Source: CAVEFW01 sp964579575
GTDB lineage: Bacteria; Actinomycetota; Coriobacteriia; Coriobacteriales; Eggerthellaceae
Assembly (NCBI GenBank): GCA_964579575.1
Contig: CAZOGL010000004.1
Coordinates: forward strand, 12,722 to 76,721
DNA length: 64,000 nucleotides
Reading direction: 5' to 3'
Shown here: piece after piece, positions 31,978 through 41,250 of the stretch
How positions within the stretch are numbered: position 1 is the stretch's first letter
Layout of the letters: each line of letters starts with the position of its first letter
Translations under genes and position numbers: made by a program
Notes under the pieces: model-generated
Told to the model about the DNA's origin: nothing
The model's input: the letters and a program-made list of their open reading frames with translations, nothing else
The model's database searches: none

Positions 31978-32580
31978 ATGACCGAAGACCAGAAGGTCAG
32001 ATCCGTTTGTATGCAAGCGGATGACATAGAGCGCGCTATTACGCGCATGGCCCACCAGATCCTTGAGGCCAACAAGGGTGCTGAGAATCTTGCACTCGTT
32101 GGAATCGTCACCCGCGGAGATGTTTTGGCAAAGCGCCTTGCTGCCCGCATTGAGGGAATCGAGGGCATTCCTGTTCCTCTCGGGCGGCTTGATATCAGTT
32201 TTTACCGCGATGACGTCGCCACGTATTTCTCACCGGAAGTGCACTCCACCCACATCCCCTTCAACCTTGACGGCATGAAGGTCGTCCTCGTGGACGACGT
32301 GTTGTACACCGGTCGAACGATTCGTGCAGCGCTTGACGCGTTGATGGACATCGGTCGTCCCTCCTGCGTCCAACTCGCTGTGCTTATCGACCGTGGCCAC
32401 CGTGAGCTACCTATCCGCGCTGACTACGTCGGGAAGAACGTCCCGTCTTCGACCGCGGAGAATATCCGCTTGTTGCTTGAGGAAACGGACGGCAAAAGCG
32501 AGGTCGAGATCCTCGAGGTGACTCCTGGCCAACATGTAGGCGCCGCTCCCTTGCCGAAATCGACCAAGGAAGGGGAGTGA
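31978..32580 (+). CDS. pyrR: pyrimidine operon regulator / uracil phosphoribosyltransferase
   Basis: PyrR binds pyr mRNA in response to UMP and has weak uracil phosphoribosyltransferase activity. The 200-residue protein has DIERAITRMAHQILE, LALVGIVTRGDVLAKRLA, DISFYRDDV and the PRPP-binding motif VVLVDDVLYTGRTIRAALDAL near residue 103. The ATG at 31978, behind GGAGG, is preferred to the GTG two codons earlier. It heads the pyr operon, directly after a leader bearing a PyrR binding loop, so the operon is autoregulated. The last 20 residues are a short extension. Confidence 0.96.
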   Translation: MTEDQKVRSVCMQADDIERAITRMAHQILEANKGAENLALVGIVTRGDVLAKRLAARIEGIEGIPVPLGRLDISFYRDDVATYFSPEVHSTHIPFNLDGMKVVLVDDVLYTGRTIRAALDALMDIGRPSCVQLAVLIDRGHRELPIRADYVGKNVPSSTAENIRLLLEETDGKSEVEILEVTPGQHVGAAPLPKSTKEGE

Positions 32581-32585
32581 GACCC

Positions 32586-33530
32586 GTGGCCTTCAATCAC
32601 CGCCACCTCATCGATATCAACGAGTATTCGGCTGAGGACATCACCACGATTCTTGACACCGCCACGCGCTTTCGCGAGGTGAACGAGCGACGGATTAAGA
32701 AGGTCCCGGCTCTCCAAGGGTTCACGGTCGTCAATATGTTCAACGAGCCCTCCACGCGCACGCGCAGCTCTTTTGAGATGGCGGAGAAACGCCTGTCGTG
32801 CGACACGCTCAACTTCGGCGGTTCCGCAACGTCCTCCGTCAAGGGAGAGAGCCTCGTGGACACGGTCAAGACGCTTTGCTCCTACAAGGTCGACCTGTTC
32901 GTTGTGCGCGATAAACATGCAGGCGCTCCCTACAAGGTCGCCCAGGCCAGCGGCAAGCCGGTCATTTGCGCTGGTGACGGGAAACACCAACACCCAACGC
33001 AGGCTCTCCTCGATCTGTATTCCATACGAGACCATTTTGGACGCCTTGAAGGACTCAATGTCGGTATCGTGGGTGATATCGCCCACAGTCGCGTATGCGG
33101 CAGCCTTATTCCAGCTCTTAAAACCATGGGAGCTCGTGTCGCGATCATTGCACCTAACACGCTTTTGCCGGCGCGTCCTGACGTTCTTGGCGCCGACTTT
33201 GTGACTAACAACCTTGATGAGGTCCTGCCCGAGCTCGATGTCGTCTACATGTTGCGCATCCAACGCGAACGCCTTGAGGGGGCGCCGTTCCCCAGCCTTC
33301 GCGAGTACAGCCAACTCTTCGGTCTCAACGAGCAACGTGACAAGCTCATGAAACCCGAGGCGATCATTTGCCACCCAGGGCCTATCAATCGCGGTGTGGA
33401 GCTTGACAGCTTCATGGCCGACAACCCTGCGCGCTCGGTCATCCTCGACCAGGTCTACGCAGGGATCTTAGTACGTATGGCAGCACTTTACCTGCTGTTA
33501 GGAGGGAGCGATTATGGCGTTGATGCTTAA
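32586..33530 (+). CDS. pyrB: aspartate carbamoyltransferase catalytic subunit
   Basis: PyrB condenses carbamoyl phosphate with aspartate. The 314-residue protein has the carbamoyl-phosphate motif FNEPSTRTRSSFEMAEKRL near residue 48, HAGAPYKVA near 107, GDGKHQHPTQALLDLYSI near 128 and the aspartate-side HPGPINRGVEL near 260. GTG 32586 fits the family start (AFNHRHLIDI) with GGGGAG nine bases upstream; GTG 32577, overlapping the pyrR stop, is an alternative. No regulatory subunit pyrI is present. The end overlaps pyrC by 17 bases. Confidence 0.96.
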   Translation: MAFNHRHLIDINEYSAEDITTILDTATRFREVNERRIKKVPALQGFTVVNMFNEPSTRTRSSFEMAEKRLSCDTLNFGGSATSSVKGESLVDTVKTLCSYKVDLFVVRDKHAGAPYKVAQASGKPVICAGDGKHQHPTQALLDLYSIRDHFGRLEGLNVGIVGDIAHSRVCGSLIPALKTMGARVAIIAPNTLLPARPDVLGADFVTNNLDEVLPELDVVYMLRIQRERLEGAPFPSLREYSQLFGLNEQRDKLMKPEAIICHPGPINRGVELDSFMADNPARSVILDQVYAGILVRMAALYLLLGGSDYGVDA

Positions 33531-34806
33531 AGGTGCGCGGTTCATCGACCCGCAGGTAGGACTTGACGAAGTTTGCGACATGCTCATTCGTGATGGTCTC
33601 ATTGTCGAGATTGGCCACGACCTTGATATGCCGAAGGGGGTTGAGCGAGACCTCGGCGGCAAGATCGTCGTACCGGGCCTGGTGGATTGCCATGTACATT
33701 TCCGCGACCCCGGTCTTGAGTACAAGGAGGACATCGTTACCGGATCGCGCGCGGCAGCACACGGCGGATTTACCGGAGTATGCACCATGCCGAACACAGA
33801 TCCTGTCACCGATACCGGCGCCGTTGTCGAGTACGTACGCTCCAAGGCGGAGCGTGACGGCAAATGTCGCGTCTATCCGAGCGGCGCGTGCACCCAAGGG
33901 CTGAAAGGCGAGACCCTGTCTGAGATGGGCGACATGGTTGAGCATGGTGCCGTCGCATTCACCGATGACGGGCGTGGCGTCCAAGATAGCGGCATGATGA
34001 GGCGCGTTATGGATTATGCGGTCCAATTTGGCAAGGTCGTCATGAGTCATTGCCAGGACGAGAGCCTTGTCGGCCCCGGCCAGATTAATGAGGGCGCACG
34101 TTCAACGAGCCTCGGTCTTGCGGGTTGGCCCGCCGAAGGCGAGGAGATCCAGATTCAGCGAGATATTGCCCTTTCCCGTCTTACGGGGTGTCCTTTGCAT
34201 ATCCAACACATTACGACGAAGCGAGGTCTCGACCTTGTGCGTCGAGCGAAGGAAGAGGGCTTGTCGGTGACTTGCGAGGCCACACCCCACCACCTGTTCC
34301 TCAACGAGAACGACATTGAGGCCACCTACGATACCAACCTCAAGGTCAATCCACCCCTGCGCACGCCTGAGGACAACATGGTCCTCATTGCGGGTGTCGT
34401 GGACGGCACGATCGATTGCATCGCCACTGACCATGCTCCGCATGCCGACTATGAGAAGGATCGCGAGTTCGAGCTTGCTCCTTTCGGGATGACCGGCATC
34501 GAGACTGCTCTCGGAGCCGTCATCACCGGTCTTGTCAAACCCGGGCTTATCAATTGGAACCGCATGGTTGAGCTGATGGCCATAAACCCACGCAAGATTC
34601 TTGGCATCGATCCGGTCAAGCTTGCGCCGGGGTACGTCGCCGATCTTACCGTGATCGACCCCGATTTCGAGTGGACGGTCGTTAAGGAAGAATTCGAGTC
34701 GAAGTCGAACAATTGCGGCTTCCTCGGTAAGAAGTTTGTCGGTCGAGCGACTGATGTCTATGTTGGAGGTTACGCAACAATGGAGGAGGGAGTCATCGTT
34801 GAGTAA
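33514..34806 (+). CDS. pyrC: dihydroorotase
   Basis: Dihydroorotase cyclises carbamoyl aspartate to dihydroorotate. The 430-residue protein is the class I (amidohydrolase) type: metal motif DCHVHFRDPGLEYKED near residue 58, CTMPNTDPVTDT near 89, SHCQDESL near 178, HIQHITTKRGLDLV near 228 and IATDHAPH near 307 with the final Asp. Coupled to pyrB by overlap. A strong Shine-Dalgarno for carA lies inside its last codons. Confidence 0.96.
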   Translation: MALMLKGARFIDPQVGLDEVCDMLIRDGLIVEIGHDLDMPKGVERDLGGKIVVPGLVDCHVHFRDPGLEYKEDIVTGSRAAAHGGFTGVCTMPNTDPVTDTGAVVEYVRSKAERDGKCRVYPSGACTQGLKGETLSEMGDMVEHGAVAFTDDGRGVQDSGMMRRVMDYAVQFGKVVMSHCQDESLVGPGQINEGARSTSLGLAGWPAEGEEIQIQRDIALSRLTGCPLHIQHITTKRGLDLVRRAKEEGLSVTCEATPHHLFLNENDIEATYDTNLKVNPPLRTPEDNMVLIAGVVDGTIDCIATDHAPHADYEKDREFELAPFGMTGIETALGAVITGLVKPGLINWNRMVELMAINPRKILGIDPVKLAPGYVADLTVIDPDFEWTVVKEEFESKSNNCGFLGKKFVGRATDVYVGGYATMEEGVIVE

Positions 34807-36145
34807 GCTAAGTGAGAAATTGCTTCAAGGCACGAGCAAGCCGGTCGCTAAGCCTGCCATGCTCGTTTTGGAGGATGGAGCCTCGTTTACGGGAACGGCA
34901 TGCGGCGCCGAAGGTGAGACCTTTGGCGAGATTTGCTTCAATACCGCCCTGGAGGGGTATTTGGAGGTCATAACCGATCCGTCTTATGCGGGTCAGATCA
35001 TCACCATGACCTATCCTCAGATTGGTAACTACGGTGTTTCCCGGGAGGATGTGCAACGCGACAAGCTCGCTCTTCGCGGTCTGGTAGTTCGCGACATGTG
35101 CACGACGCCGAGCAACTTCCGGTGTGATCTCTCCTTGCCGGAATTCCTTCTCGAGAACAATGTCGTAGCCATCGAGGGCGTCGATACCCGCGCGCTTGTC
35201 CGCCACGTGCGCGACAACGGAGCACAGCGAGCGGTGCTCTCCACCCTCGATACCGATTACGAGAGCCTGTTGGCCAAGGTTCGCGCAAGTAAGTCCATCG
35301 TCGGCCAAAACCTTATCCCGAGCGTCTCGTGTGACGCTCCCCATGCGCATCCGCTCTCCGCAAAGTTTTCCGGCTTTCTAGAGCCTTGCATGGAGTCGAA
35401 GTACAAGGTCGTCGCATACGATTGCGGCGCAAAGCGTGCCATTCTCGACAACCTCGTCCGCGTCGGTGCCGAGTTGACGGTGGTCCCTTGGGACACGCCC
35501 GCCGAAGAGGTCTTAGCGATGAACCCGGACGGCGTCTTCCTGTCAAACGGACCTGGCGACCCCGATGCCGTCGAGGGCACCTATTCCCAGGTCGAGAAGT
35601 TGCTTGGCAAGGTTCCGATATTTGGCATCTGCCTTGGCCACCAGATGATTTGCAAGGCCTCAGGTGCCGAGATTGAGAAGTTGAAGTTCGGGCATCGCGG
35701 TGGAAACCAACCGGTCATGAACCTGCGAACCGGCCGCGTGGAGATCTCGGTACAAAACCACGGCTTCGGACTGGTTTTCCCGAGCCTCGGTGAACTTATT
35801 GGGGAGGAGAGCGGTGGTATCACCGAACACCCTGCGGATGGAGACCTGCGATTCTGGGTCGAGAAGCGTGTCGCTCCCGTGGTGAAAAACAAGCGTTTCG
35901 GACGCATCCAGCTCACCCATGTCAACTTGAACGACGGAACCCCTGAGGGCATCGCCTTGCTCGACATACCGGCGTTTAGCGTGCAATACCATCCCGAGGC
36001 GGCTCCTGGTTCGACCGACTCCCACTATCTGTTCACTGCGTTTGCCCGCCTTATGGACGGACGCGACGACTATCTCGATATCGATATCGCCTCTGACCGC
36101 TTGGCTGGATGGGCGTTCGGTTCCGAGAACGAGGAGGTTGAGTAA
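34799..36145 (+). CDS. carA: carbamoyl-phosphate synthase small (glutaminase) subunit, with insertion
   Basis: CarA supplies ammonia from glutamine to CarB. The 448-residue protein has the N-terminal CPSase domain (LVLEDGASFTGTACGAEGE, TMTYPQIGNYGV) and a class I amidotransferase domain with nucleophile FGICLGHQMIC near 277 and VQYHPEAAPGS near 396. It is longer than usual (about 360-385): roughly 30 extra residues lie between QNHGFGLVF (near 320) and IQLTHVNLNDGT (near 368), plus a 20-residue N-terminal and a 25-residue acidic C-terminal extension. The start is TTG 34799, seven bases after GGAGGAGGGAG within the pyrC end. Confidence 0.94.
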   Translation: MSKLSEKLLQGTSKPVAKPAMLVLEDGASFTGTACGAEGETFGEICFNTALEGYLEVITDPSYAGQIITMTYPQIGNYGVSREDVQRDKLALRGLVVRDMCTTPSNFRCDLSLPEFLLENNVVAIEGVDTRALVRHVRDNGAQRAVLSTLDTDYESLLAKVRASKSIVGQNLIPSVSCDAPHAHPLSAKFSGFLEPCMESKYKVVAYDCGAKRAILDNLVRVGAELTVVPWDTPAEEVLAMNPDGVFLSNGPGDPDAVEGTYSQVEKLLGKVPIFGICLGHQMICKASGAEIEKLKFGHRGGNQPVMNLRTGRVEISVQNHGFGLVFPSLGELIGEESGGITEHPADGDLRFWVEKRVAPVVKNKRFGRIQLTHVNLNDGTPEGIALLDIPAFSVQYHPEAAPGSTDSHYLFTAFARLMDGRDDYLDIDIASDRLAGWAFGSENEEVE

Positions 36146-36147
36146 CC

Positions 36148-39100
36148 ATGCCAAAACGTGAAGATATCAAGTCCATTCTCGTTATCGGTTCAGGTCCCAT
36201 CGTCATCGGCCAAGCTTGCGAGTTTGACTATTCTGGTGCCCAAGCGTGCAAGGTACTTAAATCTGACGGCTATCGTGTCATCCTTGTCAACAGCAACCCT
36301 GCCACAATCATGACCGACCCTGGCCTTGCGGACCGTACCTACGTCGAGCCCATCACCGCAGGCTTCATCAAGAGTGTCATCGAGAAGGAGCGCCCTGACG
36401 CGTTGCTTCCCACTCTCGGCGGACAGACCGGCCTCAATGCCGCTGTCGAGCTTGCCAAGGAAGGCGTCCTTGACGAGTACGGCGTCGAGATGATCGGTTG
36501 CGACCTTGCCGCCATCGAACGCGGAGAGGATCGCAAGAAGTTTAACGAGGCTATGGCTGAGATTGGCGTGGAGGTTGCACGTAGCGGCTATGCCTATTCG
36601 TTGGATGACGCCATTCGCATCACCGACGAGCTTGGTTTCCCGGTCGTCCTTCGCCCAAGCTTCACCCTTGGAGGTGCGGGCGGCGGTATCGCGCACAATC
36701 CTGAGGAGCTCGAATCCATCGTCCTCAACGGCCTTGATTTGTCCCCGGTAAGCGAGGTGCTCGTCGAGGAGTCCATCGAGGGTTGGAAAGAGTACGAGAT
36801 GGAGGTCATGCGTGACCGTGCTGGCAATGGCATAATCATCTGCTCTATCGAGAACCTCGACCCCATGGGAGTACATACGGGTGACTCCATCACGGTAGCT
36901 CCGGCCCAGACGCTCTCGGACGTGGAATACCAGCGTATGCGCGTCGCAAGTCTTGCAATCCTCGAGAAAATCGGCGTTGAGACCGGCGGCTCGAATGTCC
37001 AATTCGCCGTCAACCCGGAAACGGGTCGCATGATCGTCATCGAGATGAATCCGCGCGTATCCCGCTCCTCTGCTCTCGCTTCCAAGGCGACGGGCTTCCC
37101 GATTGCGAAGTTTGCTGCGAAGCTTGCGGTTGGTTATACCTTAGACGAGGTTGTCAACGACATCACGAAGGCAACACCTGCGGCGTTTGAGCCTTCGATC
37201 GACTATTGCGTCGTCAAGGTACCCCGCTTCGCGTTCGAAAAGTTCAAGGGCACCGACGACACGCTGACGACCCGCATGAAGGCGGTCGGTGAGATCATGG
37301 CGATTGGCCGTACGTTCGAGGAGTCGCTCGGTAAGGCGATGCGCTCCTTGGAAAACGGTCGCTACGGTTTGGGGTGCGACGGCAAGGTCCTCCCCGGGAC
37401 CGACGATCCCGAACAACTTCGCGCCAACGTCATCCGTCCCACTGCTGAGCGCATCTTCTACCTTGCTGAGGCGTTCCGCCAGGGTTGGACAGTGGAGGAG
37501 GCCTACACGGCAACCAAGATCGACCGCTTCTTCCTCAGCCGTATCCGCGACATGATCGTCATTCAGGAGAACCTGCGTGGCACGAAGCTTGAGGACATGG
37601 ACTATGATGCCATGCTCCTTTGCAAGCGCTACGGCATGTCCGACGTCCAGATTGGCGAGTTGACCAACTCCAACGAGCTCATGGTTCGTGCGGTCCGCAA
37701 GGTTCTTGGCGTCAAGCCCGCCTTCAAGACCGTCGATACGTGCGCTGCCGAGTTCCCAAGCTCCACGGCATACCATTACAAGACCTACGATACCTGCGAG
37801 AGCGAGATTGCTCCCAAGACGCGCAAGCGCGCCATGATCTTAGGCGCTGGCCCGAACCGTATCGGCCAGGGCATCGAGTTCGACTATTGTTGCGTCCATG
37901 CCTCCTACGCACTTGCTGACGCCGGTTTTGAAACCATCATGGTTAATTGCAACCCTGAGACGGTATCCACTGACTATGACACCTCTGACAAGCTCTATTT
38001 CGAGCCGTTGACGTTTGAGGACGTCATGGACATCGTCGACGTGGAACAACCCGATGGCGTCGTGGTCACGTTAGGAGGGCAGACTCCTCTCAAGCTTGCC
38101 AACGCTCTCAAGGAGGCTGGCGTCCATGTCATGGGAACCTCGCCTGAGGCAATCGATCTCGCTGAGGACCGCGACCATTTCGCAGCCATCCTCGATGAGC
38201 TCAAGATCACCTATCCTGCCGCCGGCATGGCCTCCACCTTTGACGAGGCTAAAAACGTTGCTCGCCAGATCGGCTTCCCGCTCCTCGTCCGTCCGAGCTA
38301 CGTTTTGGGCGGCCGCGGCATGGCGATCGTCTACACCGACGACCAACTCCACAAGTACATGGCGGAGGCGACCAAGATCTCTCCTGACCATCCCGTGTAT
38401 CTTGATCGCTTCCTCGAGTCTGCAGTCGAGCTTGACCTCGATTGCATCTGTGACGGCGAGGAGGTTTACATCGGTGGCGTCCTTGAGCACATCGAGATGG
38501 CCGGCATCCACTCCGGCGACTCAAGCTGTTGTATCCCGCCTTTCGCGATGTCCAAGACAAACCAAGACGTACTTCGCGACATCGCTTGCAAACTTGCGTT
38601 GCGTCTCGGCGTCGTCGGTCTCTTGAACATCCAGTTTGCGTTCAAGGACCAAACCGCCTATGTCATCGAGGCCAATCCCCGCGCAAGCCGTACCGTTCCG
38701 TTTGTCTCCAAGGCCACAGGTGTGCCTTTGGCCAAGGTCGCAGCGCGTGTCATGGCGGGCGAGAAGCTTCGTGACCTCGGTCTGCCCGATGACGATCGCA
38801 AGTTCAACCACTTCAGCGTCAAGGAAGCCGTATTGCCTTTCGGTCGATTCCCGGGTTCAGACACAATCTTAGGTCCCGAGATGAAATCAACGGGCGAGGT
38901 CATGGGTATCGCCACCAACTTCCCCTCAGCATTTGCGAAGGGCCAACTTGCCGTCGATTCCAGCCTTCCCAAGGGCGGAACGGCCTTCATCTCGGTTTGC
39001 GACCGAGACAAGCGCTCGTTTGTGCCCATAGCACGCGATATCCAACGTCTTGGATTCAAAGTGGTTGCCACTGCTGGAACCGCTCAGACGCTGCTTGCGA

Positions 39101-39378
39101 ACGCTATCGAGTGCGAGACCGTCGGCAAGGTTCACGAGGGCGAGGGCGGCATTCTTGACCGTATCGCCTCAGGTGAGGTGACGTTGATTATCAACACGCC
39201 CTTTGGCGAGAACACGCGCAGCGACGGATATCGCATCCGCGCCGCTGCCGTGCGCCATAACGTGACGAACATGACGACGCTTGCCGGAGCCACGGCACTC
39301 GTCGCAGGCATGGAGGTTGCACGCCAACGTGCGCTCCAAGTCATCGCGTTGCAGGATTTGCCCCAATGGGACATCTAA
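36148..39378 (+). CDS. carB: carbamoyl-phosphate synthase large subunit
   Basis: CarB makes carbamoyl phosphate from bicarbonate, ammonia and two ATP. The 1076-residue length is standard. Two homologous halves each carry an ATP-grasp domain: ILVIGSGPIVIGQACEFDYS with RPSFTLGGAGGGIAHN, and ILGAGPNRIGQGIEFDYCC (near 567) with RPSYVLGGRGMAIVY (near 714). EMNPRVSRSSALASKATG and EANPRASRTVPFVSKATG are the matching C-terminal elements. The last 140 residues form the MGS-like allosteric domain. It starts two bases after the carA stop. Confidence 0.97.
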   Translation: MPKREDIKSILVIGSGPIVIGQACEFDYSGAQACKVLKSDGYRVILVNSNPATIMTDPGLADRTYVEPITAGFIKSVIEKERPDALLPTLGGQTGLNAAVELAKEGVLDEYGVEMIGCDLAAIERGEDRKKFNEAMAEIGVEVARSGYAYSLDDAIRITDELGFPVVLRPSFTLGGAGGGIAHNPEELESIVLNGLDLSPVSEVLVEESIEGWKEYEMEVMRDRAGNGIIICSIENLDPMGVHTGDSITVAPAQTLSDVEYQRMRVASLAILEKIGVETGGSNVQFAVNPETGRMIVIEMNPRVSRSSALASKATGFPIAKFAAKLAVGYTLDEVVNDITKATPAAFEPSIDYCVVKVPRFAFEKFKGTDDTLTTRMKAVGEIMAIGRTFEESLGKAMRSLENGRYGLGCDGKVLPGTDDPEQLRANVIRPTAERIFYLAEAFRQGWTVEEAYTATKIDRFFLSRIRDMIVIQENLRGTKLEDMDYDAMLLCKRYGMSDVQIGELTNSNELMVRAVRKVLGVKPAFKTVDTCAAEFPSSTAYHYKTYDTCESEIAPKTRKRAMILGAGPNRIGQGIEFDYCCVHASYALADAGFETIMVNCNPETVSTDYDTSDKLYFEPLTFEDVMDIVDVEQPDGVVVTLGGQTPLKLANALKEAGVHVMGTSPEAIDLAEDRDHFAAILDELKITYPAAGMASTFDEAKNVARQIGFPLLVRPSYVLGGRGMAIVYTDDQLHKYMAEATKISPDHPVYLDRFLESAVELDLDCICDGEEVYIGGVLEHIEMAGIHSGDSSCCIPPFAMSKTNQDVLRDIACKLALRLGVVGLLNIQFAFKDQTAYVIEANPRASRTVPFVSKATGVPLAKVAARVMAGEKLRDLGLPDDDRKFNHFSVKEAVLPFGRFPGSDTILGPEMKSTGEVMGIATNFPSAFAKGQLAVDSSLPKGGTAFISVCDRDKRSFVPIARDIQRLGFKVVATAGTAQTLLANAIECETVGKVHEGEGGILDRIASGEVTLIINTPFGENTRSDGYRIRAAAVRHNVTNMTTLAGATALVAGMEVARQRALQVIALQDLPQWDI

Positions 39379-39491
39379 TCTTTTGATTGGAAACGATGCG
39401 CGCGGGCGCGAATTGGCGCACACTGACGCAAGTCGACGATTGGGTGATTTGATGGTCCGTGCGCAAAAGGTCGTCCGCGCGTATGCTTAGT

Positions 39492-39517
39492 CGCGTGAGT
39501 GCTCAGGTATTCACGCG
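39492..39517 (+). promoter_or_regulatory. hairpin before the pyrK ribosome-binding site
   Basis: CGCGTGA (39492-39498) and TCACGCG (39511-39517) form a perfect 7-bp stem ending three bases before the GGAGG of pyrK. No T-tract follows. The 150-base carB-pyrK gap is the largest within the pyr operon, so this stem may tune pyrKDF translation or mark a processing site. Confidence 0.45.
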
Positions 39518-39529
39518 TTGGGAGGAAAT

Positions 39530-40336
39530 GTGGCAAAGGTAACAGCAAAAGTAACAGCAAAAGTAATAGAAGAGTCTGCCGAGCTTCTTCGCAATGAGAA
39601 CCTTGGCCCTCGTTTGTATTTGATGACATTGAAGGCGCCTGGAATTTCCAGCACGGTCTTGCCTGGTCAATTCGTCCATATGAAGATTCCGGGCATGGAC
39701 GACCATCCGCTCAGAAGGCCGTTTTCGGTCTATGCTGCAGATGACACGCTGGGGACCATTGATATCTTGTACCAGGTGGTCGGTTACGGAACCGATGTCA
39801 TGACCGGCTTGCCTTTGGGCGCCACTTTGTCCTTAGTTGGGCCCGTCGGACATGGTTGGGTCGTGCCTGCTAGTGCAAAGAAGGTGCTTTTGGTAGGAGG
39901 GGGCGTCGGCGCGGCTCCGCTGTATATGCTTTGTGAGCATTGCGTAGCATCCGGCATAGAGACGACGGTGGTCCTTGGAGCCGCTACCCACGGCATGCTG
40001 GTATGTCGCAAGCGTTATAGCGATCTACTCGGGAAAAATCCTCGATGTGCCACGGATGACGGAACCTACGGACATGCTGGCTTTTGTACGGGTCTCGTCG
40101 AGATGGCCTTGGATGAGGGCGGATATGATTGGGTTGCGACCTGCGGACCGACCCCTCTCATGAGGATCGTCGCGGGCATGGCGGCCGACCATGGCGTCGC
40201 CTGCTCAGTGTCAATGGAGAAGAAGATGGCCTGCGGCATCGGTGCGTGTCTTGGCTGCATCGTCGACACAACGGACGGCAACAAGCGTGCCTGCGTCGAC
40301 GGTCCTGTGTTCCCTGCAGAGAAGGTGGTTTGGTGA
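39530..40336 (+). CDS. pyrK: dihydroorotate dehydrogenase B, electron-transfer subunit
   Basis: PyrK carries FAD and a [2Fe-2S] cluster and passes electrons from PyrD to NAD. The 268-residue protein has the FAD-binding part (HPLRRPFSVYAADD near 60), NAD-binding VLLVGGGVGAAPLYML near 120 and a C-terminal Cys motif ACGIGACLGCIV plus RACVDGP giving the C-x4-C-x2-C-x11-C cluster site. GTG 39530 follows GGAGG (39521-39525). The first 12 codons are a 12-base tandem triplication (AKVT AKVT AKVI). Pairing with pyrD next door defines the class 1B enzyme. Confidence 0.95.
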   Translation: MAKVTAKVTAKVIEESAELLRNENLGPRLYLMTLKAPGISSTVLPGQFVHMKIPGMDDHPLRRPFSVYAADDTLGTIDILYQVVGYGTDVMTGLPLGATLSLVGPVGHGWVVPASAKKVLLVGGGVGAAPLYMLCEHCVASGIETTVVLGAATHGMLVCRKRYSDLLGKNPRCATDDGTYGHAGFCTGLVEMALDEGGYDWVATCGPTPLMRIVAGMAADHGVACSVSMEKKMACGIGACLGCIVDTTDGNKRACVDGPVFPAEKVVW

Positions 40337-41250
40337 TGGCAGTCAATATGGCCGTCAACCTTGGTGGGTTGGCAATGAAAAACCCTGTCACCACCGGATC
40401 GGGCACGTTCGGCTCCGGCATGCAATTTGCCGATTTCCTCGACGTGTCAGAACTTGGAGCCGTAACAACAAAGGGTGTCTCAAGCGTTCCTTGGGCCGGA
40501 GGCCCCATGCCCCGACTTGCTGAGACCCCCAGCGGCATGCTGAACGCCATCGGTCTTCAAAATCCTGGTGTCGACGTGTTTTTGGCAAAGGATCTTCCTT
40601 GGCTTGAGGAGCAAGGGGCTACCGTTATCGTCAACGTTTGCGGCCACAGCATCCCCGAATACGTTGAGTGCTTGGAGAAGCTTGGAGCATCAGATGTTCC
40701 TGATGCGTTCGAGATCAACTTGTCCTGCCCCAATGTCGATGCTGGCGGCATGGCGATCGGCACCGATCCCGCGATGGTTGAGCAAGCGGTCAAGGCATGC
40801 CGTGCGATGACGGACAAGCCGCTCATCATCAAGCTGACGCCAAACGTTACCGATATCACCTCCATCGCCAAAGCTGCCGAGGTGGCAGGCGCTAACGCCG
40901 TCTCTCTTATCAACACCCTGCTCGGCATGGCGGTGGACATCCACAGCCGTCGCCCTCTGTTGGCTCGCGTCACCGGTGGCCTTTCCGGCCCCGCTATCAA
41001 GCCGGTCGCCCTCGCTAAGGTGTGGCAGACGAGCAAGGCTGTCTCCATCCCGATTCTTGGCATGGGTGGAATCTCTACTGGCGAGGATGCGGTGGAGTTC
41101 ATGCTCGCAGGGGCCACAGCTGTTTCTGTCGGCACCGCGAATTTCGTTAACCCCCGCGCCACCATCGACGTTATCAACGGCATCCGTGACTATTGCGAGT
41201 CGCAAGGAGTTGAGGACGTCAACGAGTTGATTGGAGCATTGGAATGCTAG
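40336..41250 (+). CDS. pyrD: dihydroorotate dehydrogenase B, catalytic subunit
   Basis: PyrD (class 1B) oxidises dihydroorotate to orotate with FMN. The 304-residue protein has KNPVTTGSGTFGSG near residue 15, NAIGLQNPG, the catalytic-Cys motif EINLSCPNVDAGG near 128, VSLINTLLGMAVD near 188 and GMGGISTGEDAVEFMLAGA near 238. ATG 40336 overlaps the pyrK TGA. The N-terminus MAVNMAVN is an imperfect 12-base tandem duplication of the start, so the ATG at 40348 could also initiate. The end overlaps pyrF by seven bases. Confidence 0.95.
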   Translation: MAVNMAVNLGGLAMKNPVTTGSGTFGSGMQFADFLDVSELGAVTTKGVSSVPWAGGPMPRLAETPSGMLNAIGLQNPGVDVFLAKDLPWLEEQGATVIVNVCGHSIPEYVECLEKLGASDVPDAFEINLSCPNVDAGGMAIGTDPAMVEQAVKACRAMTDKPLIIKLTPNVTDITSIAKAAEVAGANAVSLINTLLGMAVDIHSRRPLLARVTGGLSGPAIKPVALAKVWQTSKAVSIPILGMGGISTGEDAVEFMLAGATAVSVGTANFVNPRATIDVINGIRDYCESQGVEDVNELIGALEC

